From Nereocystis luetkeana (taxonomy: Eukaryota > Sar > Phaeophyceae > Laminariales > Laminariaceae), in contig JARUPZ010000012.1 of the NCBI GenBank assembly GCA_031213475.1, positions 11,603,299 to 11,667,298 of the forward strand: a stretch of 64,000 nt of DNA, in the 5' to 3' direction. The notes below the pieces were generated by a model. It saw nothing but the letters and a program-made list of their open reading frames with translations. It was not told the DNA's origin and searched no databases. How positions within the stretch are numbered: position 1 is the stretch's first letter; every line of letters starts with the position of its first letter. Positions 1 through 13,200 of the stretch are shown here, piece by piece. A program made the position numbers and the translations under genes.

Positions 1-600
1 CTTATGGGTACATCTTCATAAGGTTTTCCTGTTGACCTTGCTTTGTTTCCCGTCGGATTCATTCTGATCTGAAACTGTATATGCCTGCAATATGTACCAA
101 GGTGCTTTGTATTGTCATGTTCTTGTGGGTGATGCTGTATGTTCTTGCGGGCGAACGACCGGGAACTCTCCATTTTGTCGGCTGGACGTCGGTATCGTGT
201 ACGAACAATCTGATGTAATGTTTTCGAAATTCTGATTTCTGCAGCACCTACCGACTTTAGATTAGGTACAAGAAAGTGCGTTGAGATTTCATGCCGCGGC
301 AATGCTTTTCCCCCTGCGCATGCGTTCTTTCCGCATAAAGCTGGTGCTGCCGCTGTCCAACTAGCCCCAAACGGTTCGATCCCAAAAATCGCCTCTTTGA
401 CCATTCAATGCGGCGCCGAGTGTATCCCCAGGAATTTGAAAAGCTCGCTTGGAGTTCTTTGGGCTCATACCTACTTAGTCGCTAGCTATCGTGGTGTGTT
501 TGCGATGTCGGGGGCGGTGCGTTTCTAGAGATTTTCCGGCCAAACCAACCACCGAGTCTGAATAAGCCAAAGTACGGTAGCCGTTCACCCTCCGTTGCAG
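1..600. other. Gene-free stretch
   Basis: I see no supported gene here. The short open frame on the minus strand near the start has no recognisable domain, no coding-like composition and no splice context. A perfect match to a pol III B-box consensus (GGTTCGATCCC) lies at 371-381, but no A box is visible at a proper distance upstream. Confidence 0.4.
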
Positions 601-604
601 AAGA

Positions 605-940
605 CCCCTGTAAACTGGGACTTTTTTATTCCTTTTTTTTAAACCACGTTTACTTTCCAGCCTAACTCGTAGGAGGTTTTACCCTCAGCGATCTACTGGA
701 CAAGCCGTGGTCACAGGTGTCGTCCCTTCTCCCCTCCGGTACGCCTTCTTTTTTTGTCGCGCATAGGGTTCAGCATTCCCACTGCTCGTCGATTTTCATC
801 GAACGTAACTAACTTACGCTCTCGCGCTTTCCGCTGATAATTTTTTATGCCAGAAGTCCCTACGAGCATGTACTCCTTGAGACGTTTCTATCCTAAGGAA
901 ATGATTTTGATAGGCCCGCGGGTCACCTACCAAATCATCG
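605..940 (-). mobile_element. SINE-like dispersed repeat, copy 1 (degenerate tRNA-like head)
   Basis: About 320 bp shares clear, patchy similarity with 53815-54165; for example both contain blocks reading CAGC(C/T)TAACTCGTAGGAG and CAGCATTCCCACTGCTCGTCG. Read on the minus strand, the element starts near 935 with a tRNA-like A-box stretch (TTTGGTAGGTGACC), continues through a body of about 250 bp, and ends in an A-rich tail (the T-rich run at 625-650 on the plus strand). That is the usual SINE plan. The B-box region is much more decayed here than in copy 2. No target-site duplication is obvious. Which partner LINE mobilised it cannot be judged from the sequence. Confidence 0.55.
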
Positions 941-991
941 GGGTGTACGTAGAATAGTACACAACACAAATGGGATTACAAAAGCATTGGG

Positions 992-1006
992 GTTAGGGTT
1001 AGGGTG
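992..1006 (+). repeat. Short interstitial telomeric repeat
   Basis: GGGTTAGGGTTAGGG-type sequence, about 2.5 units, far from the terminal array. It is one of many such short tracts in the window. Confidence 0.75.
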
Positions 1007-3051
1007 TGGGCCCCGTCCTTCATAATTCTATTGTTTATAGCACCCCCCCTCCCTCCTTGCCGTAGCATTTCAATTTGGCTTCACACGAGGCGCGTTGACC
1101 GTGGGTTAATTCTATCCCGATATCGAAGTTCTGATTTGATAATTGTCGCATGAAGCCGCTGAAGTGTCATCGCTTGTCATCGCACCCGATACCGGATGAT
1201 GAGACGAACAACATATTAACGAACAATGGCTCTGTATCATACGAAAACCGACCACAACATCGAGAGATGATGCTGATGGGTCGTGGCACAAGGCACCGGG
1301 ATCGCGGGATGTTTCACATTGTTGGCGGGCTATCGGGCAAGCCAAGTGAGCGGAGCTAACAGTCTCGAACGTTTTGGGTAGATCCGTTCTCTAGACGTGA
1401 GAGCAGCAGAAACAGTAGTAAGTAGTATTAATAGTAGTGGAACCCGAAATACACAGACAACCATGGAGTGACGTTTTTGTCGGGTAGGGAGTGGACAAGT
1501 TCCTCGGCGAAACCAGCCCTTTCAATCTCGTCTGGGGCATCGACTTCAGGGCCGGCGACATGCGAGCCTTGCGACCTCGGCGCTTGGCCGGGACCCAACC
1601 TTTTAGGCGATATCCCCATGAAGACCCGATACCAGCTTGACCCCCCCCCTCCCCCACCTTAGCCCCCTTCCCGCGCCACTTTCGTCTCACCCCCCGATAT
1701 TGGGATTCATGATATCAGCGCAACCATCCCAGCCGGAACCACTACCTCTACACTGGATCAACTCCTACCCCCCTAACCCCGGGAAGAAACTCCGACGTGT
1801 GCTATGGTCTCTGCCCGTTCAGCCGGAGTTGACGCGTTCCTTACCTCTACTCCAGTCATGGCCGAATATAGACCTGACCTCTCGAGCGGGATCGTTACCG
1901 TCGATGACGCCTCCTTCGCCACATTAGACCTTCTGCAGACGACCGGTACGGCCTAGTAACCCTTTTGGACACTGGCTTTCCCCAAGCCTTCATCTCTACT
2001 GAAGCTTGGGCCCGCATGAAGCACATCGGGCAACTGCGAACGACACGTGTCCCTTCGTTCTTGGGTTGGTTTCGACAAATACGCTTCTCTCCCCACTTCA
2101 ACGTACGTACGATCCAGCATCCAGTTCTCGCACGGCAATATTCCCACCGTGGAACTTGCCGTATGAATGTGCCACATAGTTCTACGCAGCGCCGCGTTAT
2201 TCTGGGGCAAGACACTTGGATGCGGCGCGAGAAGAGCACGTACACCACCCTGCCCCACCTCCCCTCCTAACCGATCACCGGCGAAATTTCCCTCACCATC
2301 CCTTACACGGATGGCCGTTACACCTTCATCCACGAGAGCCGACCGACAACCGACAGATTCCAGGTCGAGTTTGCCAGCGTCATGTAATCTTGCTTGCGTC
2401 TGCGCCGTCCTATATTCCGGTTAGCTTGGTGCTTTCTTCGAGTATCCCGGCACTCGCCGGCCTCTACCTGGTCGACATGCTCCCCCGCGACGGTCTTTCC
2501 TCAGAAACCGAGCACACATCGTCACCGACGGCTACCAAACAATTCCGCCCTCGGGATTCACCGATCTTGAACCAGGCGACCTTCCGGGGACTTCTTCTTC
2601 TCCCCTATGCAAATTCCGATCGCCGGCCTCAGAGGTCTCTCTTGGGAACCACTGGCGACCCCCCTCACGACCGATGCCCACGTCTTGCACGACGATATCC
2701 CCGTGGTCCACGGCGGACTGCCCCCTGCAGAACACCCAGAGACACTCTGCCCCGAGCTCCTGGAACCCCTGATCAATGACCAACCGACTAGCTTCCTCCG
2801 CGTCTGGGATCATCTCCCCCTCCACATGCGCGACATCACATTCAATATCTATGGTTCGGGTTGGTCTCCGTCGGTTGTCACCGCTTTGGGCGACGTCCTC
2901 TGCGAGTTCCCCGATGTTTTCTCCACGTCTAAAAACGAACTGTGGTTCGTGCTCCCTTACGCCGGTCAAGATTTCCATCCCTCCAGACAGCGCTCCCGTC
3001 TTTTCCCGCCCTTAGTACCGCATCAATCCCATTCTCGCCAAGCGGGCTGAT

Positions 3052-3063
3052 GGGTTAGGGTTA
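3052..3063 (+). repeat. Interstitial telomeric repeat inside the gypsy relic
   Basis: GGGTTAGGGTTA lies within the decayed pol region, where a gypsy coding sequence would not be expected to encode it. This suggests a patch added at a break. Confidence 0.6.
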
Positions 3064-4794
3064 CTCGATCAATGCCTGGCCGCCGGTCTCATCCAACACT
3101 CGACGTTTCCGTACGCCAGCCTGTTGATTGATCTCTTAAGGTAAATAAGAAGCTGGCACGGGAACGCGTGGTTGGTGACTCAAGGCAATAACACGGGACT
3201 CTTGTTGTAATATCCCCGAGCTGGTGAATCCACTTGCCTCACAAGGAGCAACACAACGGGTGACATCAGGAGGCTCGCGCTTTTCCCCGATATCCCAACA
3301 TCTCACTACCAGAACCCCTATCCAACGTGAAACTTCTGAATCTAAGATGGATCTTATGCGTCGTTATCCTGAGTGCAATCAACACAGCCCCATGGTCGCC
3401 ATCCCCAAGCAAGACGGCAACGTCCAGATATCGGTGGACTACAAGTAGCTCAACGCCATCGACTCTCTTGGCCCACTCCCCATCCCCCGCGTCGACGAGG
3501 TCCTGGACTCTTTAGGCAAAAGGGCGCATCTTCTCCCTGTTCGATCTCGTGTCTTTCGTTCCACCCAATCGCCATCGACAAGGATACCGTACCCTGGTTA
3601 CCCTCAGCACGCCTACCCGAATCTTCGAGTGGCTCGTCATGCCTCAAGGCAACATCGCCACACCTAGCTGGTTTGTCAAGGTCACGAACGAGGTCATCAA
3701 GGACCTTGGTCACGCAGCAGCCCCTCGACGACGTCAAACTCTTCGACCCCGACCCGGCGGCACACATCGCCAAAATCCGCTCCGCTCCCTCTTCGAACGC
3801 CTTCGAAAGCACACACTCAAAGCGTTCATCCTCCAAAGTCAAGAGAGGCGCTACCAACGCTGATTTCCTGGGACACACCATCTACTCCTCCGGCGTTCTA
3901 GCCCAAACGCTGACAAGGTTGTCGCTCTCACGAAGATTTCCATGCTCGAGAACATTGAGTGGATCCGTTCACTCTTCGGAGGCATTGAGTACTACCGTAA
4001 ATTCCAAAATAACTTTTCTACTCGGCTCCGCACATCGACGCCCTGCTCAAGCAAGGTGTTAAGTTCGTTTTCACCCCAGAATTTGAAACCATCGTCGGTC
4101 AGATCCACCAAGAACTCACTACCCCCCAATCTTGGTCCCCCTGGACTGGGATGCCGTCGCCGACAATTCCTACTTTTTCGCCTCTATTGTGACGCCAGCA
4201 CCATGGTGTTGGCGCTACCCTAGATGAAGAACATCCCGACGGCTCCGTCCGTCCAATCGTCTTCATCAGCTGCACCATCCTCGACAACAAACGTTCATGG
4301 ACCCTCCCCGAAATTGAAACCGGTAGCATCGTCTGGGCCCTTTAACGCCTCCTCGACCATCCACCATGTTCCTCCTCTACTCCGACCACAAGACCCTCGA
4401 GAACATCACAACGCTCGCGTCCAGCTCTGGCTGGAATTCCTCTTCGCCTACTCCTACCCCCTGGGGTACCCGAAAGACTCGACCAATGGTAATGCCGACA
4501 TTTTCCTCCGTCTACCACAACCAGCGACCGATCTCGACCGCATTGGACCCAAGCGACTCACCAGCCCCGACACCGTAGGTGTCCACTTTATCGAAACCTG
4601 CGGTTTTACTCCGGTTGAGCTCTTCACCCCGGGCATCGGCTCGGGTGGGCTCGTTCCCCCTTCTTCCGTTCCCTTCGACACTATTCCCCCGCTCCCCTGC
4701 ATCGACAACGACGTTGGCAATTTCCGCCGCCACGGACCACGAGTGCCCAGCTCAAACTTGGTTCACAACCTTTACCCCTTAGTGGCTTCTGTGG

Positions 4795-5165
4795 CCTCTC
4801 AAGATACCGTCGCTGTATCACCTCGCAGCCTTCCCCCCGGCCCCCACTTTGCTTAGGATACGGTTGCTTGATCGCCTTGCAGCCCCCCCCCGGCAGCCGC
4901 TTTGCTCAAGATAACGCCGCTGCATTTCCTCGCAGCCACCCCCCCGCCCCCCGCCTTGCTCAAGATACCGCCTCTGGATCATCTCACAGCCTTCCTCTCG
5001 TCCCCTGCTTTGCTTCAAGATGCCGCCAAGGGATCGCCTCGTAGCCTCCCCCCCAGTCCCCGCCTTGCGCAAGACCCCGCCGTTGGATAGCCTCGCAGCC
5101 TTTCCCTCTGCACCCGTCTTTCCAAAGACTCCACCGCCGAACCGCCCCGCTGCTTTTCCGCCGGC
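4795..5165 (+). repeat. Degenerate 54-58 bp minisatellite (about six units) inside the gypsy relic
   Basis: Units beginning with variants of CCTCGCAGCC recur near 4816, 4874, 4931, 4982, 5035 and 5089. In one plus-strand frame the best-preserved units encode an 18-residue repeat resembling TPPLDSLAAFPSAPVF. The array sits between the RNase H-like and integrase-like segments. The period near 54 bp (18 codons) suggests it may have expanded while still coding. Confidence 0.7.
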
Positions 5166-7623
5166 CCACGCCATATTCAAGACACCACCGTCGACTCGCC
5201 TTGGAACGCCCACTCGGTCACATCCATACTCTCAACCTCACCGCAGAATCGCCTTCCAGCTCTGAGAAAGCCGCCGTCGTCGATGACGCTCCTCTTAGTT
5301 AAACTTGCAGGCCACCCTCTTCGTCTTTCCATCTCCCACCTCGGGCGTCTCAGCGGTCTCAAGTGCCAGGTGCAAACAACTTCGCGCCAAAACAATCGCT
5401 GGCCTACCCTTTTTTTGCCACTGCCAAGCGGTTGCGGAATTCTCTTCAGCGTGGACTATTCCCGTCCCCTGCCCATCACGCCTCGCACCGCATCCGGCAC
5501 GGCCGAAAATCTCGTCGACCGCTACATTCGGATCTGAGGATGTCTCGTTACCCCCCTTTCCGACAATAGTCTCCGATTCTGCTCCAGTGTTTCCCACGCC
5601 CTCTCAGTCTAGTGTTTCTTTGGGCGAAACACATCGTCTCGAGCTTATATCACCCCCGCACCAACGGCGGCATCGAGTCCTTCAACCACACAATAGCCTT
5701 AGTGCTCGCTATAATCGGGCGCCAAACAACAAACACGTTGGGAAACAAAACTACCTCACGTCGAGAGCGCCTACAACAACTCCGTCAGCGCCGTTACTGC
5801 GCTGTCCCCCAATGGAAATATAGGGCGTCTGCCTCGCCTGCTCTTCACCGTTTTCGAGCCGCCCAACATTGGCGGACATCAACGCCTCAACCGGGACCAG
5901 GTAGCTTATATCGAACTCGCCACCGCCCGCTAAAAACCCGCATACCGCGCCGTCCGGGACCTCAACGCCATCTACGTATCGCGCCCTAACCTCTGCAACG
6001 CCCCCATCGTGGACGCCCTCCGCCTTTCTCCTCAACTATCCATCGACGGTTGGGCGTAGATCTACAACATCGCTGGCACCACCCCCCAAGGCTTCGGGAA
6101 AGGTATTGATACCACCGTCCTCAAAACCAAAATTTTCGTCAACTGGATCGGCCCGTTCAAGATCCGTGGGTCCGGCGCTTGTCTCCGCCGTTCCGGATGG
6201 GCGGCTTCTTCACGACAAGCTCCTGCACCTCGACCTCCCCTCCAACATGCCAGAGCGCGACTCCAAACACCGTGTCTCTGTTCACCGATGCAAGCCTTGC
6301 TGGAACCCCGACGGCATCCACGATTTGCCAAAGCACCTCGGCCGACCTCGCCAAGTACGCGCTCAACGCATTTTCCACTAAGTCCCCACCCTTCCACGTC
6401 ACCCTTGACGACATCTCTCCATCGCCGGAACGCCTCGGGGTCGATGCGATCTAGGGAAATCAGCTCATTTGCGGCCGGGGAGGCGTTCTCGTCGTCATGT
6501 ACGAAATACACTGGGCCGGACTCTTTAGCCCTTTCTGAGAACACGGACTGGCCCCAAAACACCTCCGGCTTCACACCCTCCACTATTGGTCGGGCACACC
6601 TCCACAGCACCGCCAGGCCAACCGCTTGTTCAGCCAAATACGTATCGGACTCGCTCACCGTGAACTATCGCGGTCCCGGTGCGACACCGTCCTCGCTCCC
6701 GGGTACGGCTTCGGCTCGCGCACCCTCTGGTTTTTCCGTTTCAGCTGTTCAACACTTCCCTCTGGGGCACACCTGTGGTACAAGGGCCGCAATGACCTCT
6801 GGTGGTTAGGCATCGCACCATGACCGACAACTCCTACATCGTGCGCTTCCTCGACGATCCGAGCCCGATCAAGATCACAATCCTCCCGTCGCTCTATTAA
6901 TACATAATTTACGTAGTGCCGTCCAAGGATCGTGGTGATTCACCGTAATCAGGTCGGAAGATTGGCTTGCGTTGTGCTAATGGACCCCGTGGACCCCCCC
7001 ACAACTGCTTGACCAGTTTGTAGTAGTTGATGGATAGCCGATGCGGTAGGTTGCAGTGCTTCTTCAGAACCATGACAACATTTGCGTCGGTTATCTTTGA
7101 TCTGTGTTCGTGATGTGATGTATTCCCATCTGACACCTGACGTTTCGCTTGTCTCGCTGGGACCTCCAGTTTTTTTCTTGTCTTTGTTTCTGTATTTTTA
7201 TTTGCGGCGGTTGTTCTTTCTGCCTTTTTCCTGTCTTTCTTTTCGTCTTTGGTTTTCCTTTTTTCGTTTTTTTTCGTTTTTCGGATTAAGACGCGCAGCA
7301 CACCAGTTTATTCTTGCAATTTTATTTTTCGTGTTGTCTCCTTTTTCGGACTCGAGTACACAGGATTGCGCAGAGCACTCCTCTTTTTCTCTCTGGCTTT
7401 CCATAATTTTGTTACTTACAGAAGCAAAATGTGTCCTTATGTTAGGTTGGTGTGGACCTCTTCGTAGGATACGCATTTTCAAAGCTCTTGTCGATTTTTT
7501 TGTTTTTCCTAGCGTATTTCCCTCAAGCACGTTTACATGGTTTCGCGTTCCGTTTTACTTTTGCCTGGTTTCCAACACAATCCCGGTCTCAGACACGTAA
7601 TCCTAAGCCGTTGTCGGCTACCC

Positions 7624-7645
7624 GTCTGTGTGTGTGTGTGTGTGT
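7624..7645 (+). repeat. (GT)n microsatellite
   Basis: About ten GT units interrupted only at the left edge. Confidence 0.9.
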
Positions 7646-8500
7646 TTTTTTGTGTTCGTCCGGCTTGACCCCCTATTCCACACTCACTCACTCGCCAACA
7701 TACGCCTATCTACAGCTCAGGCTAGTGTTTCCTTGGTTTTCTTGTTAGCGTCTTATTTTCTTGGCCTTTCTCGCTTTTCTCGTCAGCTTGTTGTGCTACG
7801 ATTATATAGTCATGACTGGCTCTACTATCTGGTCCACCGTTGTCAACCCTCTCTTTAGTATTTTTGTTTGATGACGTACTAGGTCGAAAGGTTTTCTCGT
7901 TTTCAACTTCCGTCTCATTTCTGTTTTCCCTAGCATCAGTACTACCCCCCCCTAAATCCCCTTGGTCGTAAGTCACAGGGTTTAACTCTTACCAGAGTCA
8001 GTCGCCTGAGCCTTATTGAGGAGGTGTGGGTCTATAGTAGTCTCATAGGGCTTTTATGTGTTTCGAATAGGAGTATCTTCGACCCCTTTGTTCCGATTTT
8101 CTGATGTATATGGTTGGTTGTCATCCCCCTCCATCGGCGTGTGATCTGCATCGAGGACTATTAATATTTACGTTGGGCTAATGTGACGGCGTGTCTGATG
8201 AATGGATGCATGCAGATTCATGTAAGATCTTGTTGCTTTAGATAGTATTTTAGGCTTGAATCAATTTATTCCCGCCTAAAACACGACGTGCTGTATTTGC
8301 CACGGGCATCCAGGTTAGTATGTTGACGTAGCCTGAATAGGCGAAAGTTGTACACACGAGCCATATTCATCTGGTTGAAGCAGTTATAGGTCAGAACTTG
8401 CGGATTATTCGTATGAGTGACGCTTCGTGATAACGCATGTGCTCCTGTCCAGTAGATCGTAGCCGGTGGGGGCAAGATGACCAACTTCCATCAGTCCTAG

Positions 8501-8522
8501 CCAGTCAGTCAGTCAGTCAGTC
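8501..8522 (+). repeat. (CAGT)n microsatellite
   Basis: Five tandem CAGT units, followed 25 bp later by interstitial telomeric sequence. Confidence 0.9.
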
Positions 8523-8546
8523 CTATCTCTTGACCCCTCAATCAAG

Positions 8547-8570
8547 CCCCTAACCCTAACTAACCCTAAA
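8547..8570 (-). repeat. Interstitial telomeric repeat
   Basis: CCCTAACCCTAACTAACCCTAA-like sequence, about 3.5 imperfect units in the C-rich orientation on the plus strand. Confidence 0.8.
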
Positions 8571-10115
8571 TAAGGAGATGGTTAATCCTTAGAGCCGGAT
8601 CTGAGCGTGATCAAGCAGAAGACTCCTTTCCTGCGTTCTAGTTCAGTGGATCGTCTTCGGTAGCATACCACTGCGCTTCCGCCCCCTAGATCATGGATCC
8701 ACCTGATATCTTCGAGGCCGTCATCTACATTTTTTGGCCTTGCCCGACGCCAAGTGAGTTGGCCTTGGGTTGAGTCTACGTGGAGATCGAAGGTCTATTA
8801 TCAAACGAAGCGTTTTTGTTTCAGCGTGTTGACGATTTACAACGAGTAAAAACAACTTGCGCCGCCTGCAGCCAGTGTGAAAATCAACAAGAAAACCTTT
8901 TCTGGTTTTCCCCACAGCAGCGGAGCGAGAGCGTCTTCAGCTATTTCTTGGAGCCAATATTTCTCGGCACTCAACCGTTAAACGTCGTGTTTCCATTGTC
9001 ATCGGTTTTATTCCAGGCGGAAAATATAATTTTCAACTCCTAGGGGTTAGGCAGTTCTTCAGCTACTTACTGTTACAGTAGTTAATACCTGGTACTCCCG
9101 TTTCTACATGTATGTTTGGGTTTAACAGCGCCCTCCCCTACCGTACCATTGGATGAGTTCGACGGTCTTCCTAGTGTTCGATGCCTGCCGCACATTATCC
9201 GGTTTCGGGAAGCGAGAAATCCAGCAGAAAGCGTCGTGATTACCGTACCTTATGTCGACTACCTGCTCGTTGGAACAGACTCCACAGACAACCTACTGTA
9301 GTGAGGCCACACTGCCGTGCTTGCATCAAATATTGGAATACAAGCCAACGTTCCCTTTCTCTGAGCTGTTCAGTTTTCGGGGAATATCCCACTGAATACA
9401 CCGTAAGGCCAAAGACGGCTTCTATTGGGACACTTGTATGATATTATTATACGTACATGCTATCTATGGCGATCAGCCAAAAAGGGCAACAACACCAATC
9501 CCACTGCGAGTACAAATCCTACAGTTTGTTCAAACTTCAACATCTTGCTACCGGCAAGCCCACCCACCACATTTATTTGTTGTACACCCGGTATACGCTC
9601 ATGTATGTTGTGTCGACAACCGACCACGCTTTCAATCCAGTCAGTGACAATTCACGCTCAGTCCTTTCAACTATGAGAGCGCGAACCCGCGATCACTCTG
9701 CCCGCATCATTGAAAAAATGGAAATTCCCCTACTTGTAATACATTGGTATATTCTACTGTATGATGTACCAGGTACCTTCTAGCACTTACTTGCCCCCCT
9801 TGTGAAGAGGCAACGAAGATATCATTTCTACGGGTATGCCAGGTATATCGCTGGGTGGACGGTTTGGCCGCTGCGCCAGTGACGACGACACATTGTTTTC
9901 TACTACCACGGTACTATTAATACCGCAACCATACTCTACTATAAATGCTGCATTGCTCAGCCCCTCCACCCAACGCGGCATTAATCAGTCCCTCCAATCT
10001 CCACACCCGAGGTACGTGTCCTTTATCTTCAGATGTGTGCGCCCAACATTGAGGATGCATCTGAGGTACTACTGCAGCAGCACGAGCAGCAGCAGCGCGG
10101 GGCAGTCGGCGGGCG

Positions 10116-10271
10116 TTACGAGCAACGGCGCCTCCGTGGGCAGCCGTCAAAGCCCGAGTGGCGGCACCATTTCCTGACTTTAGTCGAGCATGTCTCGTGG
10201 TCCTCGCAAGGGCTGTTGGCACAGTTGTCCGAGCAGTAAAATTTACTGTTCCGCTGGTACATGAGGCATTC
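10116..10271 (-). CDS. Gene A exon 5: diverged terminal Cys-rich module
   Basis: The acceptor is CCGAAACAG|GAATGC, phase 0, and the frame runs ECLMYQRNSKFYCSDNC, then CANSPC, and ends in a basic, Cys-containing tail with TAA at 10116-10118. It keeps eight of the ten module cysteines and lacks the last two. The same CSDNCANSPC core occurs in a damaged exon of gene B at 48447-48598, which supports it as a real terminal exon. Confidence 0.68.
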   Translation of the reverse strand, partial: ECLMYQRNSKFYCSDNCANSPCEDHETCSTKVRKWCRHSGFDGCPRRRRCS

Positions 10272-13200
10272 CTGTTTCGGGGAGGACAATCAATGCGGAA
10301 CGTACGTGGGCAAAAGAAAACAAGCCAAGAATGTTGCAGTTCGGTAGTCCAAGTAATGCGCCAAGAAAGCAATGCTTTTGACACAGTCCACTCCTTTCAC
10401 GAGTCAGTTAGTAGTGTACGATGTGTGGCTGGCTTGCTGGCTTGCCAGATGATGGTGACGAGTGCTATGTACCGGTATAGCAGTACGACAGTAGGTACGT
10501 ATATACTATTACTAGGATACAATACGGTCCCGCCAACAAGACATGCGTATTTTGAGCAAGCCTTAGCAAGCCTTACAAGTGTGTTGCGACACAATCATTG
10601 AACAGCCTTGAGCGTAGGCTAATAATACTTACCAGGTAGGTACAGTACAGGATAGTACCTAAGTTAGTTAGGGTTAGTGTAACGCTCGCCGCTGAGCATG
10701 ATTTCTTAGCCAGCCCAGATTTCCAAGCGCCCCTCGCAAAATGGGCCTTCAGTTCTTACTATTATTACTACAGCAGTAAAGTCGGTTATTTCTTATTGGT
10801 GGTCCTATACAGTATTATACTGATGTACATACAGTATAGTACTCACGTTTTCATGGAAAATCCTCTTGCAAATTGGTAGGAATGTACTGTAAATAGTATA
10901 CTTGTATACAGTCAGTCATAGACACGGAGGCCAGAAAAAGCCGATAGCGTCGAATACCGAACGACTTCTCATACAGCATGCATGCAACGCCAGCGTACAG
11001 TATCTCGGGACACGCCTGACACTTGCTCCTATCCATGTAACCAGCTACTTACTACAGTAGCAGTTTCTGTTGGACTCAATCTTGCAACGCAACGCGGGTT
11101 TAAGGAGCGCAACCGATCGAGCAACCAAGCTACAGTTACTTAAACATGCCGGTATATATCTACACGGCCCTTAGGCGCCCGGTCCAACTCTGCAGTTCTG
11201 TTCTTACCTGGGATTCATCGCAGCCACCGCAGAGGTCGGTGCAGACAGCAATGGGCGGGCACGGGGCACGAACGCAGTCCACTTCCTCCAAGGTACACAC
11301 CTCTTCGTCGCCACATGTGCTCGGGATGCACACGTCGGCGCAGTAGTATTCATCCGTGGAACCTTCGGTGTACAAAAGGCACTCCTGTCATGGTGAACAC
11401 GTAAAAACACACACACACACAGCAGTGTCATCAGCTTTTTTTGCCGTTGCTATCGGAGAGTTTTGTTTTTTAGAATTTCCAATTTTTGGAATTGTTGGAA
11501 ATTGGTATCAAGATACGGAGGCGTTCTGTCACAATTTGTGAAAAACTTAGCAGAGGGAAAAATATCAGGAAATTTAATTTTCACAAGGAACATAAAAACG
11601 TGGAAGACACAAAAGTTGCGCGAAAAAAACCCTCCACCAATTAATTTTGGAAATTCTGGAAACAAAACTCTGCAATAAAGAAGAAAGAAAACACCAGCTA
11701 GCTGTGCGATGCGATCGAGGGTTTCGTCGATACTCATCTCTGCAAGCTGTGTGTGATAGTTCGATCGACATGGACCAAGTAATGATGCGGGGTGAGTGTG
11801 ACGTCTTGGGCCATGTTGATAGGCGTGTCCCATTTGGGGTCGTTTTTATTTTGCCTTCGATTTTTTTTTGATACAAAACCTTAACCTTTTCAGTGCGGAG
11901 TGGGTGGAGCCTTCCAGTCGTTAAATACAGTGCCCACTTGTTTGGTCGCCGCTCGTCAGGCTGTCTACTGAGTTTCTCGTCTATCTGTGGGCCCATCTGA
12001 CTGTGTATCACGGAATGAAGCATATACCATTCATGGTGAGACCTGTCACATCATATATTATATATAATCGATTGCGACCACACGCGCACCTACAAAAAAA
12101 CGCAGACGAGTTTGCTGCGCTGACTCATTGGGCTTTCGCATAATAACCTATCTCGATTTGGCAGCGGTGGCTGTGTGTGTAGTGTGATATTAGCCTTGCT
12201 GTGATGTCCTTTAAAGCGGAGGGACCAAAACGTTCTCAAGTTAGATGAATCTCCAGATGGCGATATCCGCACCTAAGTGGGCCCTCGCACTATCCTGATG
12301 TACTACTGCTGTAGTGCGGTTTCGCGAGCAAAAGTAGGTCCAAATGCAGTGCGGTCCCCAACTAAAAGGAGCGGTAAAAATAGAACTACCGTATGTAGGA
12401 TGCATCTACTTACAACATTCGGGGACGCACTAAATAGCGTGGATCCGAGCTGTATAGGCAATACAGTGTGAAGAAACGACGAAGTGATCAGGGCTCGTGT
12501 CAGGAGTGCTATACACGATATGTCAGGTATTATACAGCGGTACAGCAGCAGTTGAGTAGGAGAAACTTACGTAGTTTTCCTGATGCTTTATTCACTCGCG
12601 TTTACTATTATTATTAATAATATCATATCACTAATAAATAACTGCTGTGTTGCAAATTAATCCCGAAACATGCATCCTTCGTTACGCAAGGCTAGACAGA
12701 TCCTCGACGATACTTGTGGCAACCCATTTGAAGACATACATACCTGGTACGTAGTATTTAGTTAGGAAACGGGCAAGCAAGTTACCAGCTATGCTCTGCT
12801 ATAGTATCTCCATCGAGAGGGCGTGTTAGAAAATATATTCAGTGATCGATTTATCGATGGCCAGGGGTAGTGACCCTCTCTGTGATCTACTAATTGATGG
12901 CCTGCAGCAATGGATGTCCTAGCGTTGTGATCCAATCGACGCGTATGTCGAGTGGCGTAACTAGTATTGTATCGCAGTGTGTCTACGTACATGTTTGGCA
13001 AACCAAAGACGCCACCACTACTAGGAGACGGCATGTATGTTCACCCCTTGGCCGACGACAGTTTTCAATTTTTTTCCGTGATTGACGCCAAAATACTACC
13101 AGGTAGTTTTTAGTGTCACATGTGGAGGACTCGGATCCACACCCTTGATCGGTGCTTGTTTCCCTTTGACCACCGTCTCCTAACGTCGTTGTTCTAGACG

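Larger units (their letters stand above)
1640..6899 (+). pseudogene. Ty3/gypsy-type LTR retrotransposon relic (pol region)
   Basis: The plus strand carries the standard order of a Ty3/gypsy polyprotein, broken by many stops and frameshifts. A retropepsin-like stretch (LVTLLDTGFPQAFIS, Asp-Thr-Gly at 1968-1976) comes first. Reverse transcriptase pieces follow: IPKQDGNVQISVDYK near 3400, FEWLVMPQGN near 3620, and LDDVKLFD near 3722, which is the catalytic LDD box. RNase H pieces are YCDAS near 4185 and SDHKTLENI near 4380. Integrase is visible as YHPRTNGGIESFNHT near 5645. A final decayed segment ends with YIVRFLDDPSPIKIT and a stop at 6897-6899. No single frame is open for more than about 230 codons, so it cannot make a working polyprotein. 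I could not identify LTRs. GC content is higher than in the flanks, which also marks it as foreign to its surroundings. Confidence 0.85.
6900..9080. other. Gene-free, T-rich (plus strand) region with microsatellites
   Basis: From about 7150 to 7600 the plus strand is dominated by T and TC runs, so the minus-strand frames translate to Lys/Arg/Glu-rich low-complexity sequence with no domain. A GT dinucleotide run lies at 7624-7645 and a CAGT run at 8501-8522. I see no supported gene. Confidence 0.5.

Noticed and set aside
371-381. Pol III B box (GGTTCGATCCC)
   Set aside because: No A box at the right distance and no tRNA-like fold; chance match likely.
7082-7600. Phe/Ser-rich and Lys-rich frames of 110-172 codons
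   Set aside because: They follow from a T-rich tract and have no domain or splice support.
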